From Verrucomicrobiota bacterium (lineage in GTDB: Bacteria > Verrucomicrobiota > Verrucomicrobiia > Limisphaerales > JAHEOI01): 34,957 bases of DNA. The stretch lies in the NCBI GenBank assembly GCA_018610125.1, contig JAHEOI010000344.1, forward strand, positions 1-34,957. The letters are read 5' to 3'. Below the pieces are notes generated by a model. That model worked only from the letters and a program-made list of their open reading frames with translations, did no database searches and had not been told where the DNA came from. Numbering within the stretch: the stretch's first letter is position 1; the number at the start of each line of letters is the position of its first letter. Of the stretch, positions 1 through 8,341 are shown piece by piece. The translations under genes were made by a program, and so were the position numbers.

Positions 1-157
1 AGAGCATGCTGGCGAGGATGGCGATGATTGCAATGACGACCAGCAGCTCAATCAGGGTAAACCCGCTCGTATCATTTCGAGGGCGGGCTCTTCGGGACAA
101 CTCGGTAGGACGCACTCCTTTGTTGCTCTCTTCTAGGGCACACTTGAGGTTTTTCAT
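1..157 (-). CDS. Prepilin-type N-terminal cleavage/methylation protein, partial
   Basis: Only the first 52 codons are present; the gene runs off the left edge. It starts at the ATG complement at 155-157. After about 31 polar, Arg-rich residues comes SGFTLIELLVVIAIIAILAS, the classic type IV pilin/pseudopilin leader: prepilin peptidase cuts after G32, F33 is N-methylated, and E37 is the conserved fifth residue of the mature protein. The long hydrophobic helix that follows anchors the protein in the inner membrane. Planctomycetes, Verrucomicrobia and Lentisphaerae carry many such proteins (DUF1559 and relatives), so it may be part of a type II secretion-like pseudopilus or one of that expanded family. 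The C-terminal domain that would decide this lies outside the window. Confidence 0.85.
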   Translation of the reverse strand, partial: MKNLKCALEESNKGVRPTELSRRARPRNDTSGFTLIELLVVIAIIAILASML

Positions 158-605
158 AAGCTAACGACAATCTTCCTGGCAGTTGAGACTCTCCGCATTT
201 GGACTTCAACCAAATAAAAAGCGGGAAAAGGCCCGACGCAAGGAAATTTTGGTTCAGGATTGTTCAAGGAATTTAGCCGGCACCTGATGGAGAAGGCTTT
301 TCGAAACGGATTTATCTTGTCGAAAAAGTCAAGTCCCGGTTATGGTCGCGGATATTCATGGGGAAACAGACGATCGTATGGGATTAAGTTGACCTCGGGG
401 AAGAAAACGACTTGGCCGGTCAGTATCCGCAGCGGGTTGATCGGATGCGCCAACGATTCGAGAAATGGGAACGGGACGTCAATGCCGATGCCACGGCTCA
501 GCCCAAAGAGAAGTTGACCCCGCCGGAATGGCTGCGATGACCCGGCACCAAGTCCCGTTTGAGATGACCTGACAGCGAGCCAACATAGATGGAAAATAGC
601 AAGGG
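158..605. other. Intergenic gap of about 450 bp
   Basis: This stretch separates the minus-strand pseudopilin from the plus-strand DUF1549/DUF1553 gene. Apart from the sulfatase-like tail at 388-540 it holds no convincing gene; short ORFs here have no recognisable motifs. Both divergent promoters should lie in it, but I cannot point to a clear -35/-10 pair. Confidence 0.5.
388..540 (+). pseudogene. Sulfatase C-terminal remnant
   Basis: Frame 1 from 388 reads VDLGEENDLAGQYPQRVDRM followed by about 30 more residues and ends in TGA at 538-540. The pattern GEENDLAGQYPQRV..M...F..W resembles the extreme C-terminus of sulfatases, where 'LYDL..D..E..NLA...P..v..l...l..W' is typical. An in-frame TAA at 385-387 directly precedes the segment and no catalytic C-x-P-S-R motif lies upstream, so only a tail survives. 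Sulfatase genes often neighbour DUF1549/DUF1553 and DUF1501 genes in this group, which supports the reading. It is a short match judged by eye and could be coincidental. Confidence 0.4.
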
Positions 606-3600
606 ATGAACGAGTCAAACGCAAGGAGCTTGAAACGAGTAAGTAAGGGGTTACGAAAATGCCGCGCTGGCGGGGCGTTTTCGCTGTCCCTGCTCGGTTT
701 TTTGGCTGGTCCGGTTTTGGTGACGGGGGAGTCGCCTCAGCAAATCGATTATAACTTTGATATTAAACCGATCCTTTCTGACCGCTGTTATGCCTGCCAT
801 GGACCGGACGAGGGCGCCAGAAAGGCCGATCTTCGACTCGACAAGCAGGAAGGACTCTTTTCCGAGCTTGAAAATGGGCGTCAGCCGATCCAGCCCGGCA
901 ATCCCAAAGCAAGTGAGGTTTACCGACGGATCACAGCTGAAGACCCGGATTATCGGATGCCGCCACCGAGCTCCAACCTCGAATTGAGCTCGAAGGAGAT
1001 AGCCCTGATCCGCAAGTGGATCAAGCAAGGGGGCGAATGGAAGCCGCATTGGGCCTTTATCCCGGTCGAGCGTCCCAGCCTGCCTCCGGTCGAAAATGAA
1101 GACTGGGTAAGAAACCCGATCGATCGGTTTGTGCTCGCGCGGCTTGAGGCGGAAGGGCGAGAGCCGGCTCCCGTGGCCGACAAGGCCCAATTGGCTCGGA
1201 GGGCTACCTTTGGCTTGACCGGCTTGCCGCCCACTGTCCGGGAAGTCCGTCACTTCCGCAACAATCAATCACCCGATGCTTACCCTCGACTCGTCGATCG
1301 ACTTTTGGCCTCACCGGCTTATGGAGAGCGCATGGCGGTGGCCTGGCTCGATTTAGCCCGATACGCCGACACGCATGGATACCATTCCGATGAATATCGC
1401 CGCACATGGCCTTGGCGCGATTGGGTGATCGACGCCTTTAATCGGAACATGCCGTATGACCGGTTTGTGACATGGCAGCTTGCCGGTGACCTCTTACCGA
1501 ATGCCAATCAAGAGCAAAAATTGGCGACGGCATTCAACCGGTTGCATCCACAAACCAACGAGGGCGGGGTCGTGGAAGAGGAATTTCGAGTCTCTTACGT
1601 GGCCGACCGGGTGGATACGTTTGGAAAGGCCTTTCTCGGACTGACGGTTAAATGCGCCCGCTGTCACGACCACAAGTTCGACCCGATTTCCCAGAAGGAA
1701 TATTACCAGCTCTTTAGCTTTTTCGATAACATTGATGAGACTGGTCAATACTCCTTCTTTACCGACGCAACCCCGCCTCCGACGTTGCTGCTTTCCGATG
1801 ATCAAGAGGAGAAGAAGCTGGCGGATTTGCGTAAGGCGATTAAAGAAAAGGAATCCGAGGCTTCCGAGCTGAGGCAAAAGTTATGGCCGGCATTCCGGAA
1901 ATGGCTCAAAGAGGAGAACGCGAGCGAGGTCCGACCTCCACCGGGAGTAGGCGATTTTCGGCTGGATAAAATCGATGGGAAGAAGGTCAAGAACCATGCC
2001 AACCCGGAAACACCGGGCAAGTCGGGCGATAGTCCCAAGCTGGTCCCAGGCGTAAGGGGCAAAGCGGTCAAATTGAATGGGGAGAACGGGCTCGTCTTTG
2101 ACAAGTTGGGTCGGTTTAGTCGGACAGATCCCTTTTCACTGAGCCTTTGGGTAAAACAGACGCAGCCGCTCGAGAACGCGGTGTTGGTGCACCATACGCG
2201 TGCCGGTATCGATGCCGGGAACCGGGGATATGAGGTCTACCTGGCTCATGGCCGGATTGCGGTGAGTCTGACCCATATGTGGCCGTATAACGCGATTAAG
2301 CTTAAGAGCCGTCGCACGCTGCCGGTCGGTGAGTGGGTCCATTTGACGATGACCTACGATGGCTCGAGCAGGGCCGAAGGACTTCGGCTGTATTGGAACG
2401 GCAAGAAAGCGAAAACGGAAACCATCCGGGATAATCTGTTTAAGGATATTCTTTATAGTGGGAGTGGTGTTCCCTTGAAGGTCGGCCAGCGGTTCCGAGA
2501 TCATGGATTCAAAAACGGTGTGGTCGATGAGATCAAGCTCTTCGAGCGTAAGCTGACACCGCTTGAGGTCCGTGACATCAGAGGGGGGGAAGATATGGCA
2601 AGCGTTGTCGAGCAAGCCCAAAAGGGGGAGCTATCGGATAAGAAGCGCCAGTGGTTGTTTGACTATTACTTGCTAAACGAAAGCTCTGAATATCGAGACT
2701 ATTTGGAGCAATTGAGAGCCCTGCGGTCTGCCGAGAATGAGCTTGTCAATGAAATCCCTGAAATCATGGTCATGGAGGAAATGGACGAGCCAAGGCCGAC
2801 ATATTTCCTCAAGCGGGGGGCTTACGATGCCAAAGGAGAACGGGTCCACCCTGGGACCCCCAAGGCGGTGATGCCGTTTAATAAGGAGAGATTCGCTTCA
2901 AATCGCTTGGGCTTGGCGCGATGGCTGACCGACCGAAAGAATCCGCTGACGGCAAGGGTTGCGGTGAACCGGTACTGGCAGATGCATTTTGGCCGGGGAC
3001 TGGTCCCGACGCCCGCGGATTTTGGGAGTCAAGGCGACTTGCCGTCGCATCCGAAGTTGCTCGACTGGCTGGCGGCCGAGTTCATGGAATCGGGCTGGGA
3101 TGTTAAAGGGTTGCATCGACTGATTGTGACATCAGCAACCTATCGGCAATCCTCGAAGACCGATCCGAAATGGCGGAAAAAGGACCCCAAAAACGAGCTA
3201 TTGGCTCGGGGACCGAAGCAACGGTTGTCGGCGGAGATGCTTCGGGACCAGGCATTGGCTGCGGGCGAGCTCTTGACCAGGAAGATTGGCGGTCGGGCAG
3301 TGAAGCCTTATCAGCCGAAAGGGCTTTGGAAAGAGAAATCGGGAAAGACATACAAGGAAGACAAGGGGGCTGCTCTCTATCGGCGAAGCATCTATTCCTA
3401 TTGGAAACGTACCTCCCCGTTACCGAACATGTTGATCTTTGATGCCGCCAGGCGGAGCCATTGTGTCGTGAAACGGCAAGAAACGACGACGCCGCTCCAA
3501 GCGTTGGTGCTGTTGAATGATCCGCAATTTGTGGAAGCCTCCCGGAAAATGGGTAAGCGCATGCTGACAGAGGGGGGTAAGACGGTTGAGGCGCAAATCC

Positions 3601-3836
3601 GATTCCTTTTCCGCTTGGTAACAAGCCGTTTGCCAAATGAGCAAGAGCTTAAAAATCTCGAGGCACTCTACCGAAAACAGAGGGCGCGATTTGAATCCAA
3701 TCCGGAGAAAGCGAAGGCATTCTTAAAGGTTGGGCAGAGCGGCTATGATGACAGGCTCCGGTTGTCGCGCTTGGCAGCGGCTTCGGTGCTGGCCAATGCC
3801 TTGCTGAATTTTGATGAAGCGGTCGTGCTGCGATAA
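606..3836 (+). CDS. Planctomycete-type cytochrome c / DUF1549 / LamG / DUF1553 protein
   Basis: This 1076-residue exported protein has a hydrophobic N-terminal segment (about residues 23-42) that looks like a signal peptide. Domain order: a planctomycete cytochrome c domain (PSCyt1) with the haem motif C61-x-x-C64-H65; DUF1549 (PSCyt2) at about 165-375, containing a second C350-x-x-C353-H354; a concanavalin-like LamG domain at about 500-650 (starting DPFSLSLWVKQ); and DUF1553 (PSD1) from about 765 to the end (RLGLARWLTDRKNPLTARVA). Such proteins are abundant in PVC bacteria and are usually encoded directly before a DUF1501 gene, as here. They are suspected to act in periplasmic breakdown of sulfated or complex polysaccharides, but the reaction is unknown. 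An AGGG just before the ATG is a poor ribosome site, so the exact start is moderately sure. Confidence 0.9.
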   Translation: MNESNARSLKRVSKGLRKCRAGGAFSLSLLGFLAGPVLVTGESPQQIDYNFDIKPILSDRCYACHGPDEGARKADLRLDKQEGLFSELENGRQPIQPGNPKASEVYRRITAEDPDYRMPPPSSNLELSSKEIALIRKWIKQGGEWKPHWAFIPVERPSLPPVENEDWVRNPIDRFVLARLEAEGREPAPVADKAQLARRATFGLTGLPPTVREVRHFRNNQSPDAYPRLVDRLLASPAYGERMAVAWLDLARYADTHGYHSDEYRRTWPWRDWVIDAFNRNMPYDRFVTWQLAGDLLPNANQEQKLATAFNRLHPQTNEGGVVEEEFRVSYVADRVDTFGKAFLGLTVKCARCHDHKFDPISQKEYYQLFSFFDNIDETGQYSFFTDATPPPTLLLSDDQEEKKLADLRKAIKEKESEASELRQKLWPAFRKWLKEENASEVRPPPGVGDFRLDKIDGKKVKNHANPETPGKSGDSPKLVPGVRGKAVKLNGENGLVFDKLGRFSRTDPFSLSLWVKQTQPLENAVLVHHTRAGIDAGNRGYEVYLAHGRIAVSLTHMWPYNAIKLKSRRTLPVGEWVHLTMTYDGSSRAEGLRLYWNGKKAKTETIRDNLFKDILYSGSGVPLKVGQRFRDHGFKNGVVDEIKLFERKLTPLEVRDIRGGEDMASVVEQAQKGELSDKKRQWLFDYYLLNESSEYRDYLEQLRALRSAENELVNEIPEIMVMEEMDEPRPTYFLKRGAYDAKGERVHPGTPKAVMPFNKERFASNRLGLARWLTDRKNPLTARVAVNRYWQMHFGRGLVPTPADFGSQGDLPSHPKLLDWLAAEFMESGWDVKGLHRLIVTSATYRQSSKTDPKWRKKDPKNELLARGPKQRLSAEMLRDQALAAGELLTRKIGGRAVKPYQPKGLWKEKSGKTYKEDKGAALYRRSIYSYWKRTSPLPNMLIFDAARRSHCVVKRQETTTPLQALVLLNDPQFVEASRKMGKRMLTEGGKTVEAQIRFLFRLVTSRLPNEQELKNLEALYRKQRARFESNPEKAKAFLKVGQSGYDDRLRLSRLAAASVLANALLNFDEAVVLR

Positions 3837-3984
3837 AGGGCCGACAAGGGTAAAAGAAGAGCGTTACTGATCGGCCAGTTGTTGGAGGGTACCAAGACGG
3901 TGGGGTGAGCTGTAAGTGACCGCGGTTCATTGGTATCCCCATGCAAGAATTTCCTGAACGATTCATACGGAAGAAAGGCTTAAT

Positions 3985-5457
3985 ATGGCGACAAATGATA
4001 TGAGCGGTTGCGGCAGTTTCAACTTCGAGATGAATCGAAGAGATTTCTTCTCACGGTTCGGCTATGGCCTGGGCGGGATGGCGCTCGCTCACCTATTGGG
4101 GGATTCGGTGAGCGCGTCAAGCGTGCTGTCGGATATGGCGGCCTCCGGGGCGGCATTGGATGCGCCCCACTTTGAGCCGAAGGCAAAGCGCGTCATTTAC
4201 CTCTTTCAGAGCGGCGGTCCGTCGCAGCTCGACTTGTTCGACTATAAGCCGCTGCTTAATGAAATGAACGGGCAGGATCTGCCCGACTCGGTCCGGATGG
4301 GACAGCGGCTGACCGGCATGTCCGCGAACCAAGCGTCGTTGCCGTTGGCGGGGTCCATCTTTGACTTCAAGCGCCGGGGAAAATCCGGTGCCTGGGTGAG
4401 TGACCTATTGCCCTATACAGCGGGGATTGCCGATGATCTCTGCTTTGTGAAATCGCTTTACACGGAAGCGATCAATCACGATCCGGCCATGACATTCTTT
4501 CAGACCGGGGCGCAACAGCCCGGTCGGCCCGCCATGGGATCTTGGCTTAGCTATGGACTCGGTAGCGAGAACGCCAACCTGCCATCCTTTATCGTCATGA
4601 TCTCCAAAAACGGGTCCGGCCAGCCACTTTATTCCCGGCTTTGGGGTAACGGCTTTCTCCCCTCGAGTCATCAAGGGGTGCAATTCCGGGCAGGGAAGGA
4701 TCCGGTGCTTTATCTTGGCAACCCTCCCGGGATTTCCATGTCGAGCCGGCGTGAAGTAATGGATCATTTGGCGCGCCTGCACGAGCAGCAGTACCAGGAT
4801 TTGGGTGATCCCGCCATCAACTCACGCGTCGCTCAATATGAAATGGCTTTCCGGATGCAGACTTCGGTCCCCGAAGTGATGGACACCTCGGATGAGCCGG
4901 AAGCCATTCTGGACATGTACGGGGAGGATGCACGGAATCCCGGCACTTACGCGGCCAACTGCTTATTGGCGCGTCGGCTTGCTGAACGTGGAGTGAGATT
5001 CATTCAGCTCTACCATCAAGGATGGGATCACCATGGGGGATTGCCGAACGGTATTCGATCTCAGAGCAAGAAGACAGACCAAGCATCGGCGGCACTTATC
5101 AAAGACCTCAAGCAGCGTGGCCTGCTCGACGATACAATCGTCATATGGGGTGGCGAATTCGGTCGGACTAACTATTCCCAAGGCGCGCTGACGGAAGACA
5201 ATTACGGACGTGATCACCATCCGCGTTGCTTTACCCAATGGATCGCCGGGGGTGGATTCAAGCCTGGAATAAGCTACGGCGAAACCGATGAATTCGGTTA
5301 CAATGTCGCGAGGAATCCGGTGCATGTGCACGATCTTCAAGCCACCCTGCTGCAGCAGCTCGGTATCGACCACAAGCGCCTGACCTTTAAGCATCAAGGG
5401 CGGCGTTATCGTTTGACCGACGTCGGCGGTCACGTGGTCAACGAGATCATTTCCTGA
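3985..5457 (+). CDS. DUF1501 family exported protein
   Basis: This 490-residue protein has a Tat-like N-terminus: NRRDFFSRFGYGLGGMALAH around residue 18 has the twin-arginine and a hydrophobic stretch. The body has the DUF1501 (sulfatase/alkaline phosphatase-like fold) hallmarks: YLFQSGGPSQLDLFDYKP near the start of the mature protein, a central QLYHQGWDHHGG, then VIWGGEFGRTNYSQG and GRDHHPRCFTQWIAGGG. The Asp/His-rich motifs suggest metal binding. It lies 148 bp after the DUF1549/DUF1553 gene, a near-universal pairing in PVC genomes, so the two products probably act together in the periplasm. The ATG is preceded by GAAAGG at good spacing. The family is named by pattern; its substrate is unknown. 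Confidence 0.9.
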   Translation: MATNDMSGCGSFNFEMNRRDFFSRFGYGLGGMALAHLLGDSVSASSVLSDMAASGAALDAPHFEPKAKRVIYLFQSGGPSQLDLFDYKPLLNEMNGQDLPDSVRMGQRLTGMSANQASLPLAGSIFDFKRRGKSGAWVSDLLPYTAGIADDLCFVKSLYTEAINHDPAMTFFQTGAQQPGRPAMGSWLSYGLGSENANLPSFIVMISKNGSGQPLYSRLWGNGFLPSSHQGVQFRAGKDPVLYLGNPPGISMSSRREVMDHLARLHEQQYQDLGDPAINSRVAQYEMAFRMQTSVPEVMDTSDEPEAILDMYGEDARNPGTYAANCLLARRLAERGVRFIQLYHQGWDHHGGLPNGIRSQSKKTDQASAALIKDLKQRGLLDDTIVIWGGEFGRTNYSQGALTEDNYGRDHHPRCFTQWIAGGGFKPGISYGETDEFGYNVARNPVHVHDLQATLLQQLGIDHKRLTFKHQGRRYRLTDVGGHVVNEIIS

Positions 5458-5536
5458 ATCACGTGAAGATGGAAAAAACCGCTTATTTCGATGCCGCCTC
5501 CCAGATACGGACGTCATCCCAATTTTTCTGCCCTCG

Positions 5537-5559
5537 TTGATAGGGACATGGTCCACCTC
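5537..5559 (+). repeat. Interspersed hairpin repeat, copy A (short)
   Basis: The copy begins TTGATAGGGACATGGTCC after a pyrimidine-rich lead-in. The core GGAC-ATG-GTCC can fold as a small stem. It is shorter than the full copies, lacking the distal arm, and sits 13 bp before copy B in the same orientation. Confidence 0.6.
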
Positions 5560-5572
5560 TTCTACCCCTCCC

Positions 5573-5600
5573 TTGATAGGGACATCGTGCCCGACATCCA
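5573..5600 (+). repeat. Interspersed hairpin repeat, copy B
   Basis: The copy begins TTGATAGGGACATCGTGCCC and ends CGACATCC. The two arms pair at six of eight positions around a TGCC loop. Together with copy A it forms a head-to-tail tandem. Confidence 0.7.
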
Positions 5601-5726
5601 ATGCCGGTCATAGAGGACTGTGACGTCCTCGGCATCCAAGCTCTTCAACGGTCGACGCTGAATTCGACCCACAAGAAAAGGGAATTGAACTTTACTTTCG
5701 GGGACGAAAGGTTTTTATTGCCTGCC

Positions 5727-7013
5727 ATGGTCACAATGGTAACGAATCGGAGCTGGATTGGCGTGTGGTTTCTCGCCGGAGCGATGGGGATGGCGACGTC
5801 TGCAGAGGCGTTGGATTGGCCGCAGTGGCAAGGACCCGATCGCGATAATAAGTCGGACGAAACGGGGTTGATGCAGCAATGGCCGGAAGGCGGTCCGGAG
5901 ATGGTCTGGAAGGCTGACGAGCTCGGGGGAGGTTATACGACTCCTTCGGTGGCGGATGGCCGAGTCTTTGGGATGGGCTATGAACGCGCCTACGAAGTGG
6001 TCTGGGCTCTTGACGAAGAGACCGGCGAGACACTCTGGAAGACGCGTAACGGACGTGCCAATCGGAATATCAGAAAGGAGGAGGGACCCCGATGCACGCC
6101 CACGGTTGATGGGGACCGAATTTACACCTTGAGCGTTGGCGGGCAGCTCGTCTGCTTCAATGCGACCAATGGCGAGGTGATTTGGCAGCGTCACCTTAAA
6201 GAGGACTTTTCGGGGAACATGATGTCAGGGTGGGGCTATTCCGAATCACCCCTGATTGATGGCAACAAGTTAATCTGCACACCGGGTGGTCCGGAGGGAA
6301 CGCTGCTGGCACTGAACAAAAAGACGGGCAAGCGGATCTGGCAAAGCCAAGAATGGACCGATGATGCCGCTTATTCTTCAATTATTGTTCGGGAGTGGAA
6401 CGGTTTCCGGCAATACATTCAGCTCACCGAAAAGCATGTGGCCGGTGTTGCCGCTGAGGATGGAAGCGTATTGTGGCAGGTGCCGCGCGATGGGAGCAGT
6501 CCCGCTGTGATCCCCACCCCTGTCGCGGAGGATCATAAGGTCTATGTGACCTCCGGCTATGGTGTGGGCTGTAACCTTTTCGATGTGAGCCACCGCGGCG
6601 GAAAATTCATGGCTGAAGAGGTGTATTCGAATAAGGTGATGGACAACAAACACGGTGGCGTCGTGCTGGTGGATGGTTATATCTATGGATACTCCGATGG
6701 GAGGGGATGGGTCTGCCAAGATTTCGATACCGGAGAGATGGTCTGGCAGGAGCGGGATAAGCTCCGCCGCGGCTCAATCACCTACGCGGATGGCCGGCTT
6801 TATCTAAGGAGCGAAGGCTCCAAGGGGACTGTGGTTCTCGCCAAGGCGACACCGGAAGGGTATCGTGAGACAGGGCGATTTCAGCAGCCTGACCGCAGTG
6901 ACAAGAGGAGCTGGCCTCATCCTGTGGTCGCCAATGGGAAGCTCTTCTTAAGGGACCAAGGGATCTTGCTTTGCTACGACGTCTCAAAGAAGAAGGAACT
7001 GAGCATGCGGTAA
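5727..7013 (+). CDS. PQQ-like beta-propeller exported protein
   Basis: The product is about 428 residues and should be exported: the N-terminus (NRSWIGVWFLAGAMGMATSA) reads as a signal peptide ending before LDWPQWQGPDRDNKS. WPQWQGPDRD is the usual start of the planctomycete/verrucomicrobial outer-membrane-biogenesis-like PQQ propeller. Several blades follow with W-x-x-x-T/D-G-x-x-x-W type repeats (GETLWKTRNG, GEVIWQRHLK, GKRIWQSQEW, GEMVWQERDK). It probably scaffolds or binds ligands in the periplasm; PQQ itself may not be bound. The reading frame is open back to 5601, but that part covers intergenic hairpin repeats, so the ATG at 5727 (or 5736) is the likelier start. It follows the DUF1501 gene, consistent with a shared process. 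Confidence 0.85.
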   Translation: MVTMVTNRSWIGVWFLAGAMGMATSAEALDWPQWQGPDRDNKSDETGLMQQWPEGGPEMVWKADELGGGYTTPSVADGRVFGMGYERAYEVVWALDEETGETLWKTRNGRANRNIRKEEGPRCTPTVDGDRIYTLSVGGQLVCFNATNGEVIWQRHLKEDFSGNMMSGWGYSESPLIDGNKLICTPGGPEGTLLALNKKTGKRIWQSQEWTDDAAYSSIIVREWNGFRQYIQLTEKHVAGVAAEDGSVLWQVPRDGSSPAVIPTPVAEDHKVYVTSGYGVGCNLFDVSHRGGKFMAEEVYSNKVMDNKHGGVVLVDGYIYGYSDGRGWVCQDFDTGEMVWQERDKLRRGSITYADGRLYLRSEGSKGTVVLAKATPEGYRETGRFQQPDRSDKRSWPHPVVANGKLFLRDQGILLCYDVSKKKELSMR

Positions 7014-7036
7014 GCGTTGAAAAGTGGGTGTCCGCA

Positions 7037-7057
7037 GGGATCTCGTCCCCGAGGTCC
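7037..7057 (+). repeat. Interspersed hairpin repeat, copy C1
   Basis: GGGATCTCGTCCCCGAGGTCC: arms GGATCTCG and CGAGGTCC flank a TCCC loop, pairing at seven of eight positions. The TGATA lead-in is not conserved in this copy. It starts 24 bp after the stop of the PQQ-propeller gene. Confidence 0.6.
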
Positions 7058-7070
7058 GATTTCTCCTTCT

Positions 7071-7097
7071 TTGATAGGGACGCCGTCGCCGGCGTCC
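7071..7097 (+). repeat. Interspersed hairpin repeat, copy C2
   Basis: TTGATAGGGACGCCGTC begins this copy; arms GGACGCCG and CGGCGTCC are perfectly complementary around a TCGC loop. It follows a pyrimidine tract (TTTCTCCTTC) as in the other copies. A second G/C-rich segment with GCGCAGCGC follows. Confidence 0.75.
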
Positions 7098-7297
7098 AGG
7101 AGCGCAGCGCCGTCCCACGAGCGCTAACTTGTCTCTGCTGCCGGTGCCGCAGGTTGTCGAGGCTGCGTGACGATTCACGCGCACTCCATAAGCTGGCGCG
7201 CGTAAGGGGGTGCTCGGCTGGGCGAGTCTGCCGTCGATTAATTCAGGGAGTATAGGGTCGGCAGACCCCGGCGGTGGAAGCCACACAAGTTATCTGA

Positions 7298-7393
7298 CCT
7301 TCCTACCTTCCTACCTTCCCACCTTCCTACCTTCTTACCTTCGCACCTTCCCACGTTCCCACCTTCCCACGTTCCCACCTTCCCACCTTCCCA
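7298..7393 (+). repeat. 8-bp tandem repeat, 12 units of CCTTCCYA
   Basis: Twelve consecutive 8-bp units follow CCTTCC(T/C)A, with single-base variants such as CCTTCTTA, CCTTCGCA and CGTTCCCA. The array starts 13 bp beyond the ispH stop codon on its 3' side. One strand is nearly all pyrimidine. An 8-bp period is not a multiple of three, so it is not a protein repeat. It has the look of a slippage-prone microsatellite. Confidence 0.9.
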
Positions 7394-7405
7394 CTTATCG
7401 CCGCC

Positions 7406-8266
7406 TTACGCCTCAGCGAGCTCCGACTCTCGGACGGCTAACGCTTGGAGCCATGACTCCACTTCTTGGATGGTGCTATCGGGAGTTGATGTCCCCGCCG
7501 TAATCCCGACTGTGTCGTGGCGATTGAACCATTCTTCCTTGAGCTCGTTGGCCGTTTGGACCTTGTAGACCCGAGCGCCATAAACCGCGGTGGTTTGGGC
7601 CAGCTCATGTGTGTTGTTGCTGTTGGCACCGCCAATCACCACAACGGCATCAGCCTTTAACGCCAGTTCCTCGGCCGCACTTTGACGCTTTTTTGTCGGG
7701 TGACAAACGGTATCGATGAAGTGGACCTCCGACTCCGGAAAACGGTTTCGGAGCGCCTCGACCAACGCGTGCACTCGATGAGTCGGCTGAGTCGTTTGCG
7801 AGACGACCCCGAAGCGTGACCGTGGCCGGAGTTGATGGATGTCGGATTCGGAAAGAATGACGTCGTAGTCAGCCAGGTCCTCGGTCATTCCTCTCACCTC
7901 GACGTGATCGCGCTTACCGACAATCACGGGGTGACAATCCTTTGCCACCAGTTTCTGGAGCGCTTTGTGCGCGGTATGCACGAGCGGACAGGTCGCCTCG
8001 ATCACATTGAATCCACGGCGCCGGACCTCTTGCATCCGCTTTTCAGAGGCCCCGTGAGCGGTGATCATCACCGTGTTTGATTTGACTTGGTCGGTATGGG
8101 TAGCGATTTGCACCCCGCGCTCCTTTAAGGAGTCAAGCACGGTTTGATTGTGCACGAGCTGCCCGAGTATAGTCGGGGCCGATTCCTCCGATTCCTTATT
8201 GGCAAGGTTGATGGCGTCTCGAACGCCAAAACACATGCCTAAGTGATTCGCTCGAATGATTTTCAT
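7406..8266 (-). CDS. ispH: 4-hydroxy-3-methylbut-2-enyl diphosphate reductase
   Basis: IspH is the last enzyme of the MEP isoprenoid pathway, reducing HMBPP to IPP and DMAPP with a 4Fe-4S cluster. The 286-residue product has the three cluster cysteines at C12 (GMCFGV), C93 (EATCPLV) and C188 (DTVCHPT), histidines H39 (LVHN), H71 (HGAS) and H121, the E123 of the HxEVxG motif, SQTTQP, and the substrate-binding S216-N-N plus TSTPDS. Length matches the family. I chose the ATG at 8266 because AAGGAG lies six bases before it and the product then starts MKIIRANHLG, with C12 in its usual place; ten more residues upstream are possible. It is 75 bp downstream of the HTH_34 gene, and an operator-like palindrome sits in that gap. 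Confidence 0.95.
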   Translation of the reverse strand: MKIIRANHLGMCFGVRDAINLANKESEESAPTILGQLVHNQTVLDSLKERGVQIATHTDQVKSNTVMITAHGASEKRMQEVRRRGFNVIEATCPLVHTAHKALQKLVAKDCHPVIVGKRDHVEVRGMTEDLADYDVILSESDIHQLRPRSRFGVVSQTTQPTHRVHALVEALRNRFPESEVHFIDTVCHPTKKRQSAAEELALKADAVVVIGGANSNNTHELAQTTAVYGARVYKVQTANELKEEWFNRHDTVGITAGTSTPDSTIQEVESWLQALAVRESELAEA

Positions 8267-8282
8267 ATCAGTCTCCTTATTG

Positions 8283-8299
8283 GCTTTGTGTTGCAAAGT
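8283..8299 (-). promoter_or_regulatory. Operator-like palindrome before ispH
   Basis: On the ispH strand it reads ACTTTGCAACACAAAGC: arms CTTTG and CAAAG around a short centre. It lies 17 bp upstream of the ispH start codon. Its sequence matches the palindrome in front of the membrane-protein/HTH_34 operon (9297-9313), suggesting the same regulator binds both. No binding data are available. Confidence 0.5.
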
Positions 8300-8341
8300 C
8301 CCGGCGAAGCAATCTCTCCCGCCGCTGTAAAATCTCGGTCA

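Larger units (their letters stand above)
5458..5726. other. Gap carrying hairpin repeats
   Basis: This 269-bp gap between the DUF1501 and PQQ-propeller genes carries two adjacent copies of the interspersed hairpin repeat (5537-5559 and 5573-5600). Degenerate relatives may also lie at about 5508-5517 (GATACGGACGTCATCCC) and 5620-5640 (GAGGACTGTGACGTCCTC). A long open frame crosses it but shows no protein-like features. Confidence 0.5.
7014..7405. other. Repeat-rich gap of about 390 bp
   Basis: The gap lies between the ends of the convergent PQQ-propeller and ispH genes. It contains hairpin repeat copies at 7037-7057 and 7071-7097, an inverted repeat GTCTGCCG (7226-7233) / CGGCAGAC (7259-7266), and a 12-unit 8-bp tandem array at 7298-7393. 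I see no gene here; reading frames that cross the array are low-complexity artefacts. Confidence 0.6.

Noticed and set aside
7298..7393. The tandem array as a CRISPR
   Set aside because: Units are 8 bp with no spacers, and no cas genes are nearby.
7210..7503. Plus-strand frame with a Leu/Pro/Ser/Thr repeat
   Set aside because: It is a translation of the 8-bp tandem array and the ispH antisense strand; the period does not fit codons and no start signal is present.
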